From JBCBSZ01 sp039185015 (lineage in GTDB: Bacteria; Actinomycetota; Acidimicrobiia; Acidimicrobiales; Poriferisodalaceae): a DNA stretch of 64,000 nt. Positions 1 through 7,657 of the stretch are shown one piece after another. The notes beneath the pieces were generated by a model that saw nothing but the letters and a program-made list of their open reading frames with translations, was not told the origin of the DNA and ran no database searches. Each line of letters opens with the position of its first letter. The first letter of the stretch is position 1. The stretch spans positions 92,151 through 156,150 of the forward strand of contig JBCDAU010000008.1 of the NCBI GenBank assembly GCA_039185015.1, written 5' to 3'. The position numbers and the translations under genes were made by a program.

Positions 1-1
1 C

Positions 2-1063
2 CAGGCCGAGCTGACGGCGCGTCTGGGTGACTGGTTGGACACCGGCTGGTGGGAGCTCGACGGTGCCCGCTCAGCCGAGGAGTGGCTGGCACTGTTCGCC
101 CGGATCGATGCGAAGGACGCCCGGCGAGCCGTGACCAGGTCGAGGCTGCTCGCGGAGCTGCCCGCGTTCGCGGCGGCCCTGGAGTCAGGTTCGATCACGC
201 CCTCACATGTCGACGTGCTCGCGGGCGCGGTCGGCACGAAACGGCTCGAGCACGCCCAACGCGACGAAACCGAACTGTTGGCCGCCGCCGAGATCGAGCC
301 ACTCCCGAGCTGGGAGCGGACCGTGACCGGGTGGCGACAACACTGCGACCGCGAGCTCGGCCGCCACGACGCCGAGACCCTCTGGCGAGAACGCTCGGTC
401 CACCTGCGCCCCGACCTGTTCGGTGGCTGGCACCTGACTGGCCGCCTCGACGCCGACGGCGGCGCCATCGTCTCCGACGCCCTCGCCGCCCACCGCTCCG
501 ACCCCGACCCGGCTGGCGACGAACCCCGCTCGATCGGCCAACGCAACGCCGACGCCCTCATCGCCCTCGCCACCGGCGACACCACCGCCAAGATCACCGT
601 AGTCATCGACCACGACCTCGCGGCCGAGACCGCTGCGCTCGCCCCACGAGCCGACGTCGGCGGCGCCCCCATCCCCGCAGTGACCGTGGAACGACTGGCC
701 TGCGGTGCCGCGACCTCCACGGTCACCCGGACCGGTCGCAGCATCCTCAACGTCACCGAAGCCACACCGACCATCACCGTCGGCCAACGCCGCGCCCTGC
801 TGGTGCGAGACCCGACCTGCACCTTCCCCAGCTGTGAGGTCATCGCCGACCGCTGCGACATCCACCACCTCCACCACCAAGCCCACGGCGGCGAACACCA
901 CCTCCGCAACCTGATCCACCTCTGCCGCCACCACCACCGCTTCGTCCACGAACACGCCTGGACCACCAGCGGCACACCAGACACCACCCTCCGGTTCCAC
1001 CCACCACCAAGCTGGGACCACGAATGGCTCGAACGAGCCCGCATCACCCCACCCCTCGAATGA
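2..1063 (+). CDS. HNH endonuclease, DUF222 / 13E12-repeat family (5' partial)
   Basis: The reading frame is open to the left edge of the window, so the true start lies outside. The C-terminal third holds an HNH nuclease module: a CTFPSC zinc-knuckle-like pair of cysteines, then DIHHLHH, GGEHHLRNLIHLC and HHHRFVHE, which supply the conserved His and Asn ligands. The helical N-terminal part matches the DUF222 domain usually joined to HNH in actinobacteria (family knowledge). These proteins are multicopy in many actinomycetes and are often called mobile-intron-like or 13E12 repeat proteins; their cellular role is not established. Predicted cytoplasmic DNA-binding nuclease. No partner gene is visible. 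Confidence 0.85.
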   Translation, partial: QAELTARLGDWLDTGWWELDGARSAEEWLALFARIDAKDARRAVTRSRLLAELPAFAAALESGSITPSHVDVLAGAVGTKRLEHAQRDETELLAAAEIEPLPSWERTVTGWRQHCDRELGRHDAETLWRERSVHLRPDLFGGWHLTGRLDADGGAIVSDALAAHRSDPDPAGDEPRSIGQRNADALIALATGDTTAKITVVIDHDLAAETAALAPRADVGGAPIPAVTVERLACGAATSTVTRTGRSILNVTEATPTITVGQRRALLVRDPTCTFPSCEVIADRCDIHHLHHQAHGGEHHLRNLIHLCRHHHRFVHEHAWTTSGTPDTTLRFHPPPSWDHEWLERARITPPLE

Positions 1064-1250
1064 CCCCCACCCCACCCACCAACTCCCCGGCATGAGACCC
1101 CCGACCGCGCCAAGCACACCAGCGCGCCCCGCCCACCCCTTCGCTCAGCGATGCCGCAGCGGACACCGGAGCCCGGTGGGTGGCGCCGCAGCGGGGCCCC
1201 CGTGACGCCCGCAGCGAAGCGAGGACGACACGGGGTGACTGCGGTGACAG

Positions 1251-1355
1251 GACCCACCGAGCGGGCGGACCCAAGGCCGAGGCACGACGGTGACAGGACC
1301 CACCGAGCTGGCGGCACCAAGGCCTCAGACCCACCGAGCGGGCGGACCCAAGGCC
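1251..1355. repeat. degenerate tandem repeat, three copies of a ~28-bp unit
   Basis: Copies start near 1251, 1297 and 1328 and share GACCCACCGAGC-GGCGG-CCCAAGGCC. Spacing is uneven (46 and 31 bp). The array fills the end of the 292-bp gap between the HNH gene and the convergent LLM oxidoreductase gene and stops at the latter's stop codon. I see no clear coding potential or T-tracted hairpin; the rest of the gap (1064-1250) shows nothing recognisable. Confidence 0.6.
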
Positions 1356-2399
1356 TCAGGCCCCGACCGGCTCCGCGTTCACGGCGCTGACGAGATCGAC
1401 CAGTCGAGCCAGATCGTCGAGGTGATCAGCGAGATCGCCGGGCACACCCACCCGCAGCGTCGCCACGCCAGCGTCCCGGTAGCGGCGGAGACGTTCGCTG
1501 ACCGCGGCGTCGTCGCCGACGAGGTTCGTGTGCAGGCCGATCTCGATGGGGACGCGCTCCCCGGCTGCCTCGCGCTCGCCGGCCTGCCAGAGCCGGTGCA
1601 CCTCTTCGACCGCATCACCGAAGCCGAGACGGGTGAAGGCCTGGTTGTAGAAGTTGGTCGACGGTGAGCCCATGGCCCCGATGGTGAAGGCGTAGCCCGC
1701 GGCGTGGCGTCGACCGGCCTCCTCGATGTCGTCGGTGAACTCGAGGCCGGCGGCGACGGTGAGCTCGATGTCGTCGAGGGTGCGCCCGGCGACGCCAGCG
1801 CCCTCACGTATGGGGTCGAGGAACACATCGGCCGACTCGGCGACGAAGGCGGTGCCGATCCAGCCGTCGGCGATCTCGCCGGTGAGGCGGAGGTTCGCCG
1901 GCCCGATGGAGGCAATGTGGATCGGGATCTCGGCACCGGCGACCGGCGACCGCAACGCCCGGCCCTGGCCGTCGGGGAGCGGCAGCGTGTGGACCTTCCC
2001 GTCGTATTGCAGACGCCCGCCGGCGGCGACGGTCCGCACGATCTCGACCTCCTCGCGGGTGCGGGCGAGGGGCTTCTCGAAGCGGACGCCGTGCCAACCC
2101 TCCATGACCTGCGGACCGCTGGTGCCGACCCCGAGGACGAAGCGACCGTCCGACATCGCCTGGAGCGCAAGCGCGGACATCGCCAACATGGCGGGACTGC
2201 GGGCGCCGAGCTGGACGATGGCGGTCGCCAGCCGCATCCGGTCGGTGATGGCGGCGAGGTACCCGAGCGGTGTGACGGCGTCGTACATCCACGCCTCCGG
2301 CACCCAGACCGACTCGACGCCGATCCGCTCGGCGTCCCGGACCGCCTCGAGCGACGCCCGATCCGCTCGTCCCATCGTGATCCCGATCCCCAACCCCAT
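1356..2399 (-). CDS. LLM-class F420-dependent oxidoreductase
   Basis: A 347-residue protein of luciferase-like monooxygenase fold. Evidence includes the N-terminal GLGIGITMG strand, ERIGVESVWVPEAW, the RMRLATAIVQLGARSPAMLAM segment and GRFVLGVGTSGPQVMEGWHG, all typical of F420-dependent members found in actinobacteria. Likely a cytoplasmic redox enzyme using reduced F420; the substrate cannot be read from sequence. It is a single gene convergent with the HNH gene and divergent from the SDR gene at 2540. Start ATG at 2399 gives the usual family N-terminus. Confidence 0.85.
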   Translation of the reverse strand: MGLGIGITMGRADRASLEAVRDAERIGVESVWVPEAWMYDAVTPLGYLAAITDRMRLATAIVQLGARSPAMLAMSALALQAMSDGRFVLGVGTSGPQVMEGWHGVRFEKPLARTREEVEIVRTVAAGGRLQYDGKVHTLPLPDGQGRALRSPVAGAEIPIHIASIGPANLRLTGEIADGWIGTAFVAESADVFLDPIREGAGVAGRTLDDIELTVAAGLEFTDDIEEAGRRHAAGYAFTIGAMGSPSTNFYNQAFTRLGFGDAVEEVHRLWQAGEREAAGERVPIEIGLHTNLVGDDAAVSERLRRYRDAGVATLRVGVPGDLADHLDDLARLVDLVSAVNAEPVGA

Positions 2400-2539
2400 G
2401 CGCCGTGTCTAGCGCAGCGGCTCGGCTCAGCCGGCGGCGAGCTGCGCGATCAGCACCGGGAGCCGGTCGACCGAAGGCAAACCCCACGGCGGGTCACGAG
2501 CTGACAGAGTGGCCCTCTCGCCACGGGAAGGGGACCGCC

Positions 2540-3361
2540 ATGACCAGCACGCGTTCGATCGAGGGCCGGACCGTCTGTGTGACCGGAGCGTCGAGCGGCA
2601 TCGGCCGGTCGATCGCCGAGCACCTGGGCGGCCTGGGAGCGCACGTCTTCCTCGCCGGGCGAGCCGAGGCCCCGATGAAGGAGGCCGCCGCCACGATCGC
2701 TGCCGCCGGAGGGATGGCCGATGTCGCCTCGTTCGACGTGTCGGACGTCGCGGCGCTCCAGGGATGGATCGCCGGTGCGGCCGAGTCGACGGGCCGCCTC
2801 GATGTGCTCGTCAACAACGCCGGCCTCGGCGACATGGGCAGCATCATCGACGGCGACCCCTCGATGTGGAAGACGATGCTAGACGTGAACGTCCTCGCTC
2901 TCGCGGTCGGCTCACAGGCCGCGATCCGGGCGATGCGGGAGACCGGCTCCGAGGGCAACATCATCAACATCTCGTCGAACGCCGCACGCCGCAGCGAGTC
3001 CGGCGTCTACGGCGCGACGAAGCACGCGGTGAACTGCATCAACAGCACGTTGCGGGCGGAGCTCGAGGACGACCCGATCCGGGTCACCTCGATCATGCCG
3101 GGGGTCTTCGCGACCAACTTCACCCGCAACGTGGACCGGGCGATGATCGAGGGTCTCGCCGCCGGCGCCGGCATCACCGAGGTGACCTTCGATGAGCACG
3201 GCCACCTGCCGCCGGAGCAGATCGATCAGCTCCAGGCGGCGATGACGCCGATCGTCGGTGACGTGGACCACATCGCGAGAGCGATCGAGTACGTCGTCAC
3301 GCAGCCGATCGAGCTCAACATCGAGGAGCTGGTGATCCGGCCCCAGAAGAGCATGTTCTGA
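2540..3361 (+). CDS. SDR family NAD(P)-dependent oxidoreductase
   Basis: Classical short-chain dehydrogenase of 273 residues. It has the TGASSGIG cofactor loop near the N-terminus, LVNNAG, an ISS serine and the catalytic YGATK (Tyr-x3-Lys). The extended C-terminal segment after GVFATNF carries substrate contacts. The ATG at 2540 is preferred to upstream codons of the longer frame because GGAAGGGG lies 9-10 bases before it and the Rossmann strand begins about 10 residues in. Substrate unknown; probably a cytoplasmic alcohol/ketone oxidoreductase. Transcribed away from the LLM gene. Confidence 0.88.
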   Translation: MTSTRSIEGRTVCVTGASSGIGRSIAEHLGGLGAHVFLAGRAEAPMKEAAATIAAAGGMADVASFDVSDVAALQGWIAGAAESTGRLDVLVNNAGLGDMGSIIDGDPSMWKTMLDVNVLALAVGSQAAIRAMRETGSEGNIINISSNAARRSESGVYGATKHAVNCINSTLRAELEDDPIRVTSIMPGVFATNFTRNVDRAMIEGLAAGAGITEVTFDEHGHLPPEQIDQLQAAMTPIVGDVDHIARAIEYVVTQPIELNIEELVIRPQKSMF

Positions 3362-3364
3362 GGG

Positions 3365-3817
3365 TCAGACGCCCACCGGTTCGGGGGTCCTCGTACCGAA
3401 CCACACCCAGCCGCTCAGGAGGATCGCCGACCCCGAGAAGAGGGTCATCAGGGTGCCCGGGAAGAAGTTCACGTGGTCGCCCAGGTCGAGGAAGATGAAG
3501 TAGCCGACGTCGGCCAGTCCACCGATGACCGCAGTGACCCAGATCCAGGTGCGGTTGCCGCGCCAGATCATGACCGCGCCGATCATGGCGGCCGCCCCGA
3601 ACCAGGCCAGGTTCCAGGCGTGCTGGTCGAGGACGGCTCCGGTCGCCGCCGGGTACTCGACCTCGAGGGTCTCCTCGGGGACGGCGTCGGCGATGTTCTG
3701 CACGAGCTCGGTCGCCGTGCCGGAGAGGCTGAACACCCCGGCGAACAGGTGCACCGCCCCCCAGACCAGCCACAGGGCGGCGGCGATCTTGAGCGCGGTC
3801 TTCTGGGCTTCGGTCAT
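3365..3817 (-). CDS. four-TM integral membrane protein, unknown function
   Basis: 150 residues with about four hydrophobic segments (near residues 8-30, 70-85, 93-112 and 118-138). The loop after TM1 is polar and probably outside. No catalytic motif is recognised. An AGGAGA Shine-Dalgarno precedes the ATG at 3817. The gene starts 29 bp after the pirin stop on the same strand, so the two probably form an operon under the MarR-type operator near 4800. The link to pirin is by position only. Confidence 0.7.
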   Translation of the reverse strand: MTEAQKTALKIAAALWLVWGAVHLFAGVFSLSGTATELVQNIADAVPEETLEVEYPAATGAVLDQHAWNLAWFGAAAMIGAVMIWRGNRTWIWVTAVIGGLADVGYFIFLDLGDHVNFFPGTLMTLFSGSAILLSGWVWFGTRTPEPVGV

Positions 3818-3846
3818 GGTGGTCTCCTGCTCGGTTGGTGGACGGA

Positions 3847-4752
3847 TCAGGCCGTGCCGGTCGCCGAGATCGACCCCATGCGGCCGGCGTTGAAGTCGGC
3901 GATGGCCTCGTCGATCTCGTCGTAGGTGTTCATGACGAACGGGCCGTAGCGGGCGATCGGCTCACCGATCGGCTCGCCGGTCAGCACGAACGCCTCGAAG
4001 GGGGCGGAGGCGTCGTCCGGCACCGCGATCAGCACGTCGCCACCGGAACGGGCGAACACGGCGAGGTCCTGCGGGGCGACCCGAACGGCGTCCTCGCCGA
4101 CGCGGGCCGAGCCGGCGAACGCGTACACCGCTGCGGTGTGGCCGGCGGCGACCGGGATTCGCAGCTGCGAGCCGGGACGGACGGTGATTCGGGCGTAACC
4201 GATCGGCGTGTGGGTCCGGGCCGGACCCTCGACGCCGAGCAGCGACCCGGCCACGACCTCGGCCGACCAGCCGTCGCCGTCCACACGGGCGAGTTGGTCG
4301 TTGGTGAGCCCCTGATAGTGGGGCTGGGTCCGGCGCAGTGAGGCGGGCAGGTTGACCCACAGCTGCATGCCGTGGCCGACGCCGCCCTCGCGCTGCACCC
4401 GCTCGCTCGGCATCTCCGAGTGCACGATCCCGTCGCCGGCGGTCATCCACTGGACGTCGCCGGGACCGATCAGGCCGTGGTTGCCCGCAGAGTCCCGGTG
4501 CTCGACCTCGCCGCGCAGGACGTAGGTGACGGTCTCGAAGCCACGGTGCGGATGGGGCGGTGCTCCGATGGCCTCGCCCGGTTCGACGCGGTTCGGCGCC
4601 ATCTCGTCGAGGAGGAGGAAGGGATCGAGCCAGTCGAGGGCGCGACTCGGGAACGGTCGGTGGACCTCGAAGCCGCCGCCCTCGAGGGTGGTGGTCGCAG
4701 CCACGACCCGCTCCAGCGGGCGGCTCGTCTGCGTGGTGCTCGTTGCGCTCAT
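3847..4752 (-). CDS. pirin family protein
   Basis: A bicupin of 301 residues. Pirin hallmarks are PFLLLDEMAP, the metal-site segment APPHPHRGFETVTYVL (His ligands), GEVEHRDSAGN, GPGDVQWMTAGDGIVHSEM and a C-terminal FNAGRMG-type tail. Bacterial pirins bind Fe(II) and some have quercetin 2,3-dioxygenase activity; which applies here is not visible. A GAGGAGG Shine-Dalgarno lies upstream of ATG 4752. The gene is divergent from a MarR regulator across three dyad sites, which suggests inducible control by that regulator. Confidence 0.92.
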   Translation of the reverse strand: MSATSTTQTSRPLERVVAATTTLEGGGFEVHRPFPSRALDWLDPFLLLDEMAPNRVEPGEAIGAPPHPHRGFETVTYVLRGEVEHRDSAGNHGLIGPGDVQWMTAGDGIVHSEMPSERVQREGGVGHGMQLWVNLPASLRRTQPHYQGLTNDQLARVDGDGWSAEVVAGSLLGVEGPARTHTPIGYARITVRPGSQLRIPVAAGHTAAVYAFAGSARVGEDAVRVAPQDLAVFARSGGDVLIAVPDDASAPFEAFVLTGEPIGEPIARYGPFVMNTYDEIDEAIADFNAGRMGSISATGTA

Positions 4753-4774
4753 CTGACCGCCTCCTCGTGAGTAC

Positions 4775-4834
4775 TTGACACGTCAATTGAATCGCTTGAA
4801 GGATCAAGCTATCCAGAAACGATTGACGCGTCAA
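4775..4834. promoter_or_regulatory. divergent operator region: three TTGA/TCAA dyads
   Basis: Three inverted repeats lie between the pirin and MarR genes. TTGACACGTCAA (4775-4786) has 5-bp perfect arms, CTTGA-AGGA-TCAAG (4795-4808) has 5-bp arms, and TTGACGCGTCAA (4823-4834) is a perfect 12-bp palindrome. The last is directly upstream of the MarR -10 box. The shared TTGA..TCAA halves are of the kind bound by MarR dimers, so the adjacent MarR protein is the likely ligand. Confidence 0.7.
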
Positions 4835-4851
4835 CCAGTACGGTGGCGCCC

Positions 4852-5337
4852 GTGAGCGAGACACCGGAGTGGCTCGACGAGACCCAGGAAGCGGCCTGGG
4901 CCGGACTGCGCGCCGTGCTGTTCCGGGCGTTCCCGGAGATGGAGCGGACGCTGAAGGCGCACGGCCTGCTCGCCGTGCACTACCACATCTTCGTCTCGCT
5001 CTCGTCGGCCCCCGACCGCACGCTGCGACTCAGCGATCTCGCGGACGCAGCGGACATGTCACAGAGCCGCCTCACCCATCGCATGCGCTCGCTGGTGAAG
5101 CGGGGCGAGGTCGCCATCACCGAGGATCCGGACGACGGACGAGCCAAGAACGCCACGCTCACCGACCTCGGACAGTCCCGGCTCGACGAGCTCGCCCCGC
5201 TGCACATCGCCGACGTGAGGCGCCTGCTCTTCGACCCGCTCACCGACGAGCAGACCGCAGCGCTGGCCGACGCCGTCACCACGATCGCCGACCACCTGTG
5301 CGAGCACCCCGAGTTCCTCAACCCGCAGAGCGGCTGA
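4852..5337 (+). CDS. MarR family transcriptional regulator
   Basis: 161 residues with a winged helix: LRLSDLADAADMSQSRLTHRMRSLVKRG (HTH and recognition helix) followed by the EDPDDGRAKNATLTDLG wing. Two GTG starts are in frame, at 4843 and 4852. I chose 4852 because a TACGGT -10 box (4839-4844) sits 7 bases before it and would overlap the 4843 codon, fitting a leaderless mRNA. Likely represses itself and the divergent pirin operon through the dyads at 4775-4834. Ligand unknown. Confidence 0.88.
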   Translation: MSETPEWLDETQEAAWAGLRAVLFRAFPEMERTLKAHGLLAVHYHIFVSLSSAPDRTLRLSDLADAADMSQSRLTHRMRSLVKRGEVAITEDPDDGRAKNATLTDLGQSRLDELAPLHIADVRRLLFDPLTDEQTAALADAVTTIADHLCEHPEFLNPQSG

Positions 5338-5359
5338 CCCACCGACTCGGGTCGACGCG

Positions 5360-5365
5360 TAGGGT
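5360..5365 (+). promoter_or_regulatory. -10 box of a probable leaderless promoter
   Basis: TAGGGT ends 6 bases before the ATG at 5372 of the redoxin gene, and no Shine-Dalgarno is present. The same TAnnnT-(6-8 nt)-start arrangement recurs at several other genes in the window. Confidence 0.5.
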
Positions 5366-5371
5366 GCGCCC

Positions 5372-6565
5372 ATGGGGGATGTGATGAGGGACGACGCACC
5401 GTACGCCCGGCGAGACGAGTCCGGGCTCTGGGAAGACCGCTTCGGTGCGCTCGGACCGGTGAAACCGGGACGGGGTCCACGGCAGGATCCGGTCGGCGAG
5501 TTCCCAACCGGGCCGGCCATCGGCGAGCGCTTCCCCGACGTCCGCGTGGCCGCGCACAGCGGCGACGAGGTCGACGTCCACGCCGATCGAGCCGGCCGAC
5601 CGATGGTGTTCGCCTTCTACCGGTCGGCGGTGTGGTGACCGCCCTGCCGCACGCAGCTGGTCGAGCTGCAAGAACATGCCGCCCGGTACGCCGACGCGGG
5701 GGTGGCGCTCTACACGCTGAGCTACGACGAGGCCGACGCCCTGGCGGACTTCGCCCGGTCCCACGGCATCACGTACCCGCTCCTGTCCGATCCGGACAGC
5801 GAGGTGATCGAGGCCTTCGGCATCCTGAACACGCTGATCGACCCCGATGACCACCCCTGGTACGGGATCCCGTACCCCGGCGTGTACCTCGTGGACGCCG
5901 ACGGGGTGATCGCCGACAAGTTCTTCGAGTCGTCGTTCATGCTGCGACCGTCCGCCGAGCAGCTCCTCCGAGCCGCCCTCGGCGAGCAGCTGGAGCTCCC
6001 CCCGGTCGAGCGCGTCGACGGCGAGGTCGCGGTGGACGTCGCCTTCGACGGTGAGATGTGGTGGCCCGGCGTCGTCCACGACCTGGTCGTGCGGTTCGCG
6101 GTGCCCTCCGGACAGCACCTGTACGGCGAGCCCGTGCCCGACGGCATGGTCGCCACGACCGTGGAGGTCGACGACCAGGTCAGCCTCGTCGTGCAGCCGG
6201 CCCGACTCCCGCCGACCTCGCCGCACACCCTGGGCACGGGCGAGACGCTGCAGATCTTCGACGGTGACGTGACCGTGCGGGTGCCGATGACCCACCTCGG
6301 ACGAGCGCTCGTCCCGGCCGACGACGGCCGCACCGTGGTCCGCCTCACCGGCACGGTGCGCTGGCAGTCGTGCGACGACGAGGCCTGCCACCTCCCCCGG
6401 AACGAGTCCTTCTCGATCGAGGTACCTGCGGCGAAGCACGACAGCCCGGCGAGCGAGCTCGAGCATCCGGAGGGGATGGACGTGCGCGTCCGCCTCGGCG
6501 AGATGGTCTCCCGCCGGACCGATCGCCCGCTCGGCGACATCATGCGGGAGGCCACCGCCGACTGA
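5372..6565 (+). CDS. redoxin / DsbD-alpha-like fusion, probable selenoprotein (in-frame UGA = Sec89)
   Basis: One frame runs from ATG 5372 to 6565, interrupted only by TGA at 5636-5638. The TGA lies exactly where an AhpC/TSA-TlpA fold has its first redox cysteine: FAFYRSAVW-(TGA)-PPCRTQLVELQ, i.e. U-P-P-C at residues 89-92. After it comes a normal thioredoxin-like core (YTLSYDEADALADFARSHGI, YPLLSD, YPGVYLVDADGVI). Residues ~210-370 resemble the DsbD N-terminal domain, with a QSCDDEACHLP cysteine pair. A SECIS-like hairpin follows the UGA. Read conventionally, the gene would be two fragments with the active site destroyed. Likely a thiol-disulfide or peroxide reductase; no signal peptide is seen. 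An assembly error or pseudogene remains possible, but about 310 intact codons follow the UGA. Confidence 0.78.
5653..5669 (+). promoter_or_regulatory. bacterial SECIS-like hairpin after the UGA
   Basis: GCAGCT-GGTCG-AGCTGC is a perfect 6-bp stem with a 5-base loop whose first G is 21 nt after the UGA. Known bacterial SECIS elements have a short stem with G or GU in the apical loop about 16-37 nt after the UGA, and the E. coli fdhF element has a similar GGUCU loop (established knowledge). SelB recruitment is inferred. Confidence 0.7.
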
Positions 6566-6574
6566 GCGGCCCGC

Positions 6575-7105
6575 TCAGGAGGTCGCGACCGCCCTGACCG
6601 TCAGCTGCAGGTCCCGGCCGATCATCAGTGACGGCATCTTGCCGACGCCGATGGCCTTCCGGTCGACGGTGGCCGTCGCCACGAAGGTGCCGCCGTCCGG
6701 GCCGGCCTCGACGTCGGAGATCTCCACCGCGAGCGGGAACGACTCGCCCTTGACCGTCACGGTGCCGTCGGTCCGGTAGCCGCCGGCGCTCGACTCGACC
6801 CCACCGCAGCGGAACGTGAGCAGCGGGTGAGCCTCGGCGTCGAGGAAGTCGGCGCTCCGGACGTGCTCGTCGCGCTTCGCGTTGCCACTGTCGTAGGTGC
6901 CGGCGTCGGCACTGATCTCGACGCCGGTGACCGCGCCGCCCTCGACGGTGATCGACCCGGCATCGACCTGCAGCGTCGCGGGCACCGTACGGAACAGGAA
7001 GTTCTTGGCGGTCACGGTGACCGTGGTGGCCGACGGATCGAGCCGCCAGGTGCCGTCCGGAAGTGTGCCGGACGGAGAAACTTGATCGTTCACGTGGTCA
7101 CTCAT
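6575..7105 (-). CDS. YceI family protein
   Basis: 176 residues of lipocalin-like YceI fold: GTWRLDPSATTVTVTAKNFLFRTVPATL, GTYDSGNAKRDEHVRSADFLDAEAHPLLTF and the closing VDRKAIGVGKMPSLMIGRDLQLTV. YceI proteins bind long isoprenoid-like lipids. This copy has no signal peptide, so it is probably cytoplasmic. The ATG at 7105 is chosen over upstream codons because a TACGCT -10 box lies 6 bases before it and the fold starts 15 residues in. Divergent from a MarR gene; convergent with the redoxin gene, stops 9 bp apart. Confidence 0.88.
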   Translation of the reverse strand: MSDHVNDQVSPSGTLPDGTWRLDPSATTVTVTAKNFLFRTVPATLQVDAGSITVEGGAVTGVEISADAGTYDSGNAKRDEHVRSADFLDAEAHPLLTFRCGGVESSAGGYRTDGTVTVKGESFPLAVEISDVEAGPDGGTFVATATVDRKAIGVGKMPSLMIGRDLQLTVRAVATS

Positions 7106-7111
7106 GAACAG

Positions 7112-7156
7112 AGCGTAGGCCCAGAAACATGAACCTTCAACCTCTTCTCGTACACT
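7112..7156. promoter_or_regulatory. divergent leaderless promoters for YceI and MarR
   Basis: The minus-strand -10 box TACGCT (7112-7117) lies 6 bases before the YceI ATG. The plus-strand -10 box TACACT (7151-7156) lies 7 bases before the MarR GTG. Only about 33 bp separate them, so one MarR dimer bound between could block both. No perfect dyad stands out. Confidence 0.5.
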
Positions 7157-7163
7157 CGACACC

Positions 7164-7643
7164 GTGACGGAGACGAGATGGCTGTCCGAGGACGAGGTGC
7201 AGGCGTGGCGACCGCTCGCCGCGATGCTGCTCCTGCTCCCTCCGCATCTCGGCGCCGCGCTCCAACCGCACGGCCTCACGTTCTTCGAGTACTCAACGCT
7301 GGTCGTGCTCGATGCGTCCGAGGACCGCACGCGGTCGATGACGGAGCTGGCCGTGCTGTCGAACGGTGAGCTCTCCCGCACCTCGCACAGCGCGAAGCGG
7401 CTCGAGCAGCGCGGGCTGATCCGTCGTCATCGGTGCCCCACCGACCGCCGGGTGACCCTCGTCAGCCTGACCGAGGATGGTCTGGCGCTGCTGGCCGCCG
7501 CGGCACCGGGTCACGTCGAGTCGGTGCGTGACGCGGTCTTCGACGCGCTGACGCCGGACGAGGCGATCCAGCTCGGTCGACTGGCGGGCAACGTGATGCG
7601 CCGCCTGGACCCGGACGGGCCGTGGGATCCGGCGACGGACTGA
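7164..7643 (+). CDS. MarR family transcriptional regulator
   Basis: 159 residues. The winged helix is visible as RSMTELAVLSNGELSRTSHSAKRLEQRGLIRRHRCPTDRRVTLVSLTEDG. Start GTG 7164 follows TACACT by 7 bases, so the mRNA is probably leaderless. The MarR/YceI divergent pair is a recurrent actinobacterial arrangement, and control of the YceI gene is the simplest inference. Ligand not known. Confidence 0.88.
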   Translation: MTETRWLSEDEVQAWRPLAAMLLLLPPHLGAALQPHGLTFFEYSTLVVLDASEDRTRSMTELAVLSNGELSRTSHSAKRLEQRGLIRRHRCPTDRRVTLVSLTEDGLALLAAAAPGHVESVRDAVFDALTPDEAIQLGRLAGNVMRRLDPDGPWDPATD

Positions 7644-7657
7644 GATGATCCGGCCGG

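Noticed and set aside
5372..5638. Stand-alone 88-aa protein ending at TGA 5638, or a frameshift at that point
   Set aside because: The downstream redoxin sequence continues in the same frame directly after the TGA, so no frameshift is needed, and the stop falls exactly on the catalytic position; selenocysteine explains it better.
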